This document shows, piece after piece, positions 32,882-34,288 of a DNA stretch of 34,288 nucleotides. A program made the translations under genes and the position numbers. This DNA comes from a virus: positions 1 through 34,288 of IMG/VR virus record IMGVR_UViG_3300025120_000247. One strand, given 5' to 3'. Under the pieces are notes generated by a model. It made no database searches. It worked only from the letters and a program-made list of their open reading frames with translations, and was not told the DNA's origin. How positions within the stretch are numbered: position 1 is the stretch's first letter; the number at the start of each line of letters is the position of its first letter.

Positions 32882-34288
32882 TAGTTTAGATTTATAACTC
32901 CTAAAAGTGTTGTAATACTGGTGTTTCCGCCAGTCGTAATGCTTTTGTTTATTCCTACAGTTTCGCTAGATGTTAAACCAACTGTTTCTGATTTTGTAAG
33001 ACCTATTGTTTCTTTTTTATTTTGAAGAACAGTCAGATTCATACTTCCTTCAACCGTAATATCTAAGTCGCCGTTTATATGAATGTTATGATCACCAGTT
33101 GCTATTTGAAAACCATTTTTGTGCGTAGTGATTACATCACCGTTAGGATGAAATTCAACTCTTGATCCAGATTTATGACGTACGTTAATTCTTTCTGCAC
33201 CAGGTGTATCATCAACTTCGAATATATGACCAGAAGCTGTTTCTGTTACTTTGTTGTGAGGATACTTTGCAGCATAAGGATTGTCTGGTTCAGTTGGTGT
33301 CAATATAAATCCTGCAGCATCGATAAAATCTTTATTCGGCTGAGCAAGTAAATCTTTTCCACGAGTTAAACGAGATAGCGACTTATCGTTATCAACATCT
33401 ATAATTCCTACTGCTCCTGATGTAGCATCACTAAATAATTTTGCTACCTTTTTTAATGCACCACCAATCACTGCAACCGCTGTACTTGCAGCCTCTATCG
33501 ACTCTAACGCATCAGAAGCTTCTGACGATACTCCAGATATTGGCTCCAGTAAGTCAACGACAGTGTTAACCGCTTTATCAACTGTTTCTACTGTTTCTTC
33601 TACTGTTGATATTACTTCTCCTACTGCAGCTTGCGCTTCTACTATTGTTTGTGTAACTGGTGCAATTGCAGATTGAACTGCACCGGTAGCTTGAGTTACA
33701 GCGCCATCAACTGCTCCTTGAACTGCTGATGTGACTTCTGATTCAGCTTTATTAACGATATCTTCTAATGCTATAGCATTACTAACTTTTCCTGATATTT
33801 TTATTAACGATTCGTCAACTACGTCTGATACTTTTGAGATTGCATCGTTAACATTTTGTGGTATTCCCGGCAAGTTCGTTACTTCTGACAATGTATTGAA
33901 AATTGGAATGGCTGCACTGCTAACTTGAAAGTCTTTATTTGCAACAAATACTTGGTTTGGAATTGGAGTTCCTAAAGCACCTGATTCAGCAGCTTGAAAC
34001 GCTTCATGCGGCCTAGCATTAACAACCTGAGTTCTATCTTCAAATTTTGGCATTGAGCCAAGTATTAACGGCAGTTGAGAATCTTTTCCATCCATAAAAA
34101 CTCCAAATACTCGTGCACCTACTTGAACTCCAAGATAATTACCTAATTCTTTTGTTCCACCCTGAGTAACTGGTATAACTGTTTGAGCAAAAGGTAAATC
34201 TGCATCAGCTACATCATCTTGATGTAATCCGTTAATTCGTACTTTAACTCGACCAATTTGAACTGGATCATCAATGTCTACAACGTCG
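32881..34288 (-). CDS. 5: gp5-like baseplate hub/spike protein (N-terminus beyond window)
   Basis: The open frame continues past the right edge; 468 residues are visible. Near the edge, DPVQIGRVKVRINGLH and GTKELGNYLGVQVGARVFGV (with the start further right) form the OB-fold of gp5/VgrG hubs. Then comes a long Ala/Val/Ser/Thr-rich helical stretch (about residues 145-295 of the visible part), a second beta region (DTPGAERINVRHKSGSRVEF), then GDHNIHINGDLDITVEGSMN and four near-octad units (KKETIGLT, KSETVGLT, SSETVGIN, KSITTGGN) as in the gp5 C-terminal triple beta-helix. No lysozyme domain is seen where T4 gp5 has one. The ATG at 34095 is internal and is not the start. Confidence 0.85.
   Translation of the reverse strand, partial: DVVDIDDPVQIGRVKVRINGLHQDDVADADLPFAQTVIPVTQGGTKELGNYLGVQVGARVFGVFMDGKDSQLPLILGSMPKFEDRTQVVNARPHEAFQAAESGALGTPIPNQVFVANKDFQVSSAAIPIFNTLSEVTNLPGIPQNVNDAISKVSDVVDESLIKISGKVSNAIALEDIVNKAESEVTSAVQGAVDGAVTQATGAVQSAIAPVTQTIVEAQAAVGEVISTVEETVETVDKAVNTVVDLLEPISGVSSEASDALESIEAASTAVAVIGGALKKVAKLFSDATSGAVGIIDVDNDKSLSRLTRGKDLLAQPNKDFIDAAGFILTPTEPDNPYAAKYPHNKVTETASGHIFEVDDTPGAERINVRHKSGSRVEFHPNGDVITTHKNGFQIATGDHNIHINGDLDITVEGSMNLTVLQNKKETIGLTKSETVGLTSSETVGINKSITTGGNTSITTLLGVINLN

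Noticed and set aside
1-34288. tRNA genes, CRISPR arrays, insertion sequences, integrase or attachment sites
   Set aside because: No gap is large enough for most of these, and no cloverleaf, regular spaced repeat, transposase motif or terminal inverted repeat was seen.

Overview
The window looks like a piece of a marine T4-like myovirus genome (cyanophage or pelagiphage type). The evidence is an AT-rich sequence, tightly overlapping genes, and on the right the baseplate order typical of these phages: gp5-like hub, small conserved protein, PAAR tip, gp25, gp6, further wedge and structural proteins, gp8, a very large DUF4815-like protein, then small fibre-like proteins. No tRNA, integrase, transposon or CRISPR was seen. 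The host cannot be read from the sequence.

Layout. (1) Positions 1-16549, all on the minus strand: one compact set of 17 genes with overlaps or gaps of at most about 20 nt. It holds eleven radical SAM enzymes (one cut by the window edge), two tandem DxD glycosyltransferase-like genes, a QueC-like PP-loop ATPase, an amidinotransferase-fold protein lacking its expected nucleophile, a 2OG-Fe(II) oxygenase-like protein and a PLP-dependent aminotransferase-like protein. (2) Positions 16550-16638: the only intergenic space of any size, with a symmetrical divergent promoter. (3) Positions 16639-19561, plus strand: three DxD glycosyltransferase-like genes and two Rossmann-like (possibly methyltransferase) genes. 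(4) Positions 19482-34288, minus strand: the virion/baseplate module, whose last gene overlaps the plus-strand operon tail to tail.

Seven of the radical SAM proteins carry a SPASM/twitch-like cysteine domain at the N-terminus, ahead of the CxxxCxxC core. Three show a C-terminal SPASM-like cysteine set. The truncated one resembles the C-terminal type, but its C-terminus is outside the window. Together with the glycosyltransferases, aminotransferase, amidinotransferase-like protein, PP-loop ATPase and oxygenase, this looks like a phage-encoded biosynthetic or modification pathway. Possible targets are a glycan, a peptide or protein, or a modified nucleotide. No precursor peptide gene is visible, and the substrate is unknown.

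The clearest sequence-level discoveries are four. The glycosyltransferase tandem duplication left a 23-codon chimeric ORF at its junction. The amidinotransferase-like protein has Ser where Cys is expected. The divergent promoter has back-to-back -10 boxes forming an inverted repeat. Two exact TATAAATA late-promoter-like boxes lie in the baseplate module. All function calls come from motif reading without database searches.
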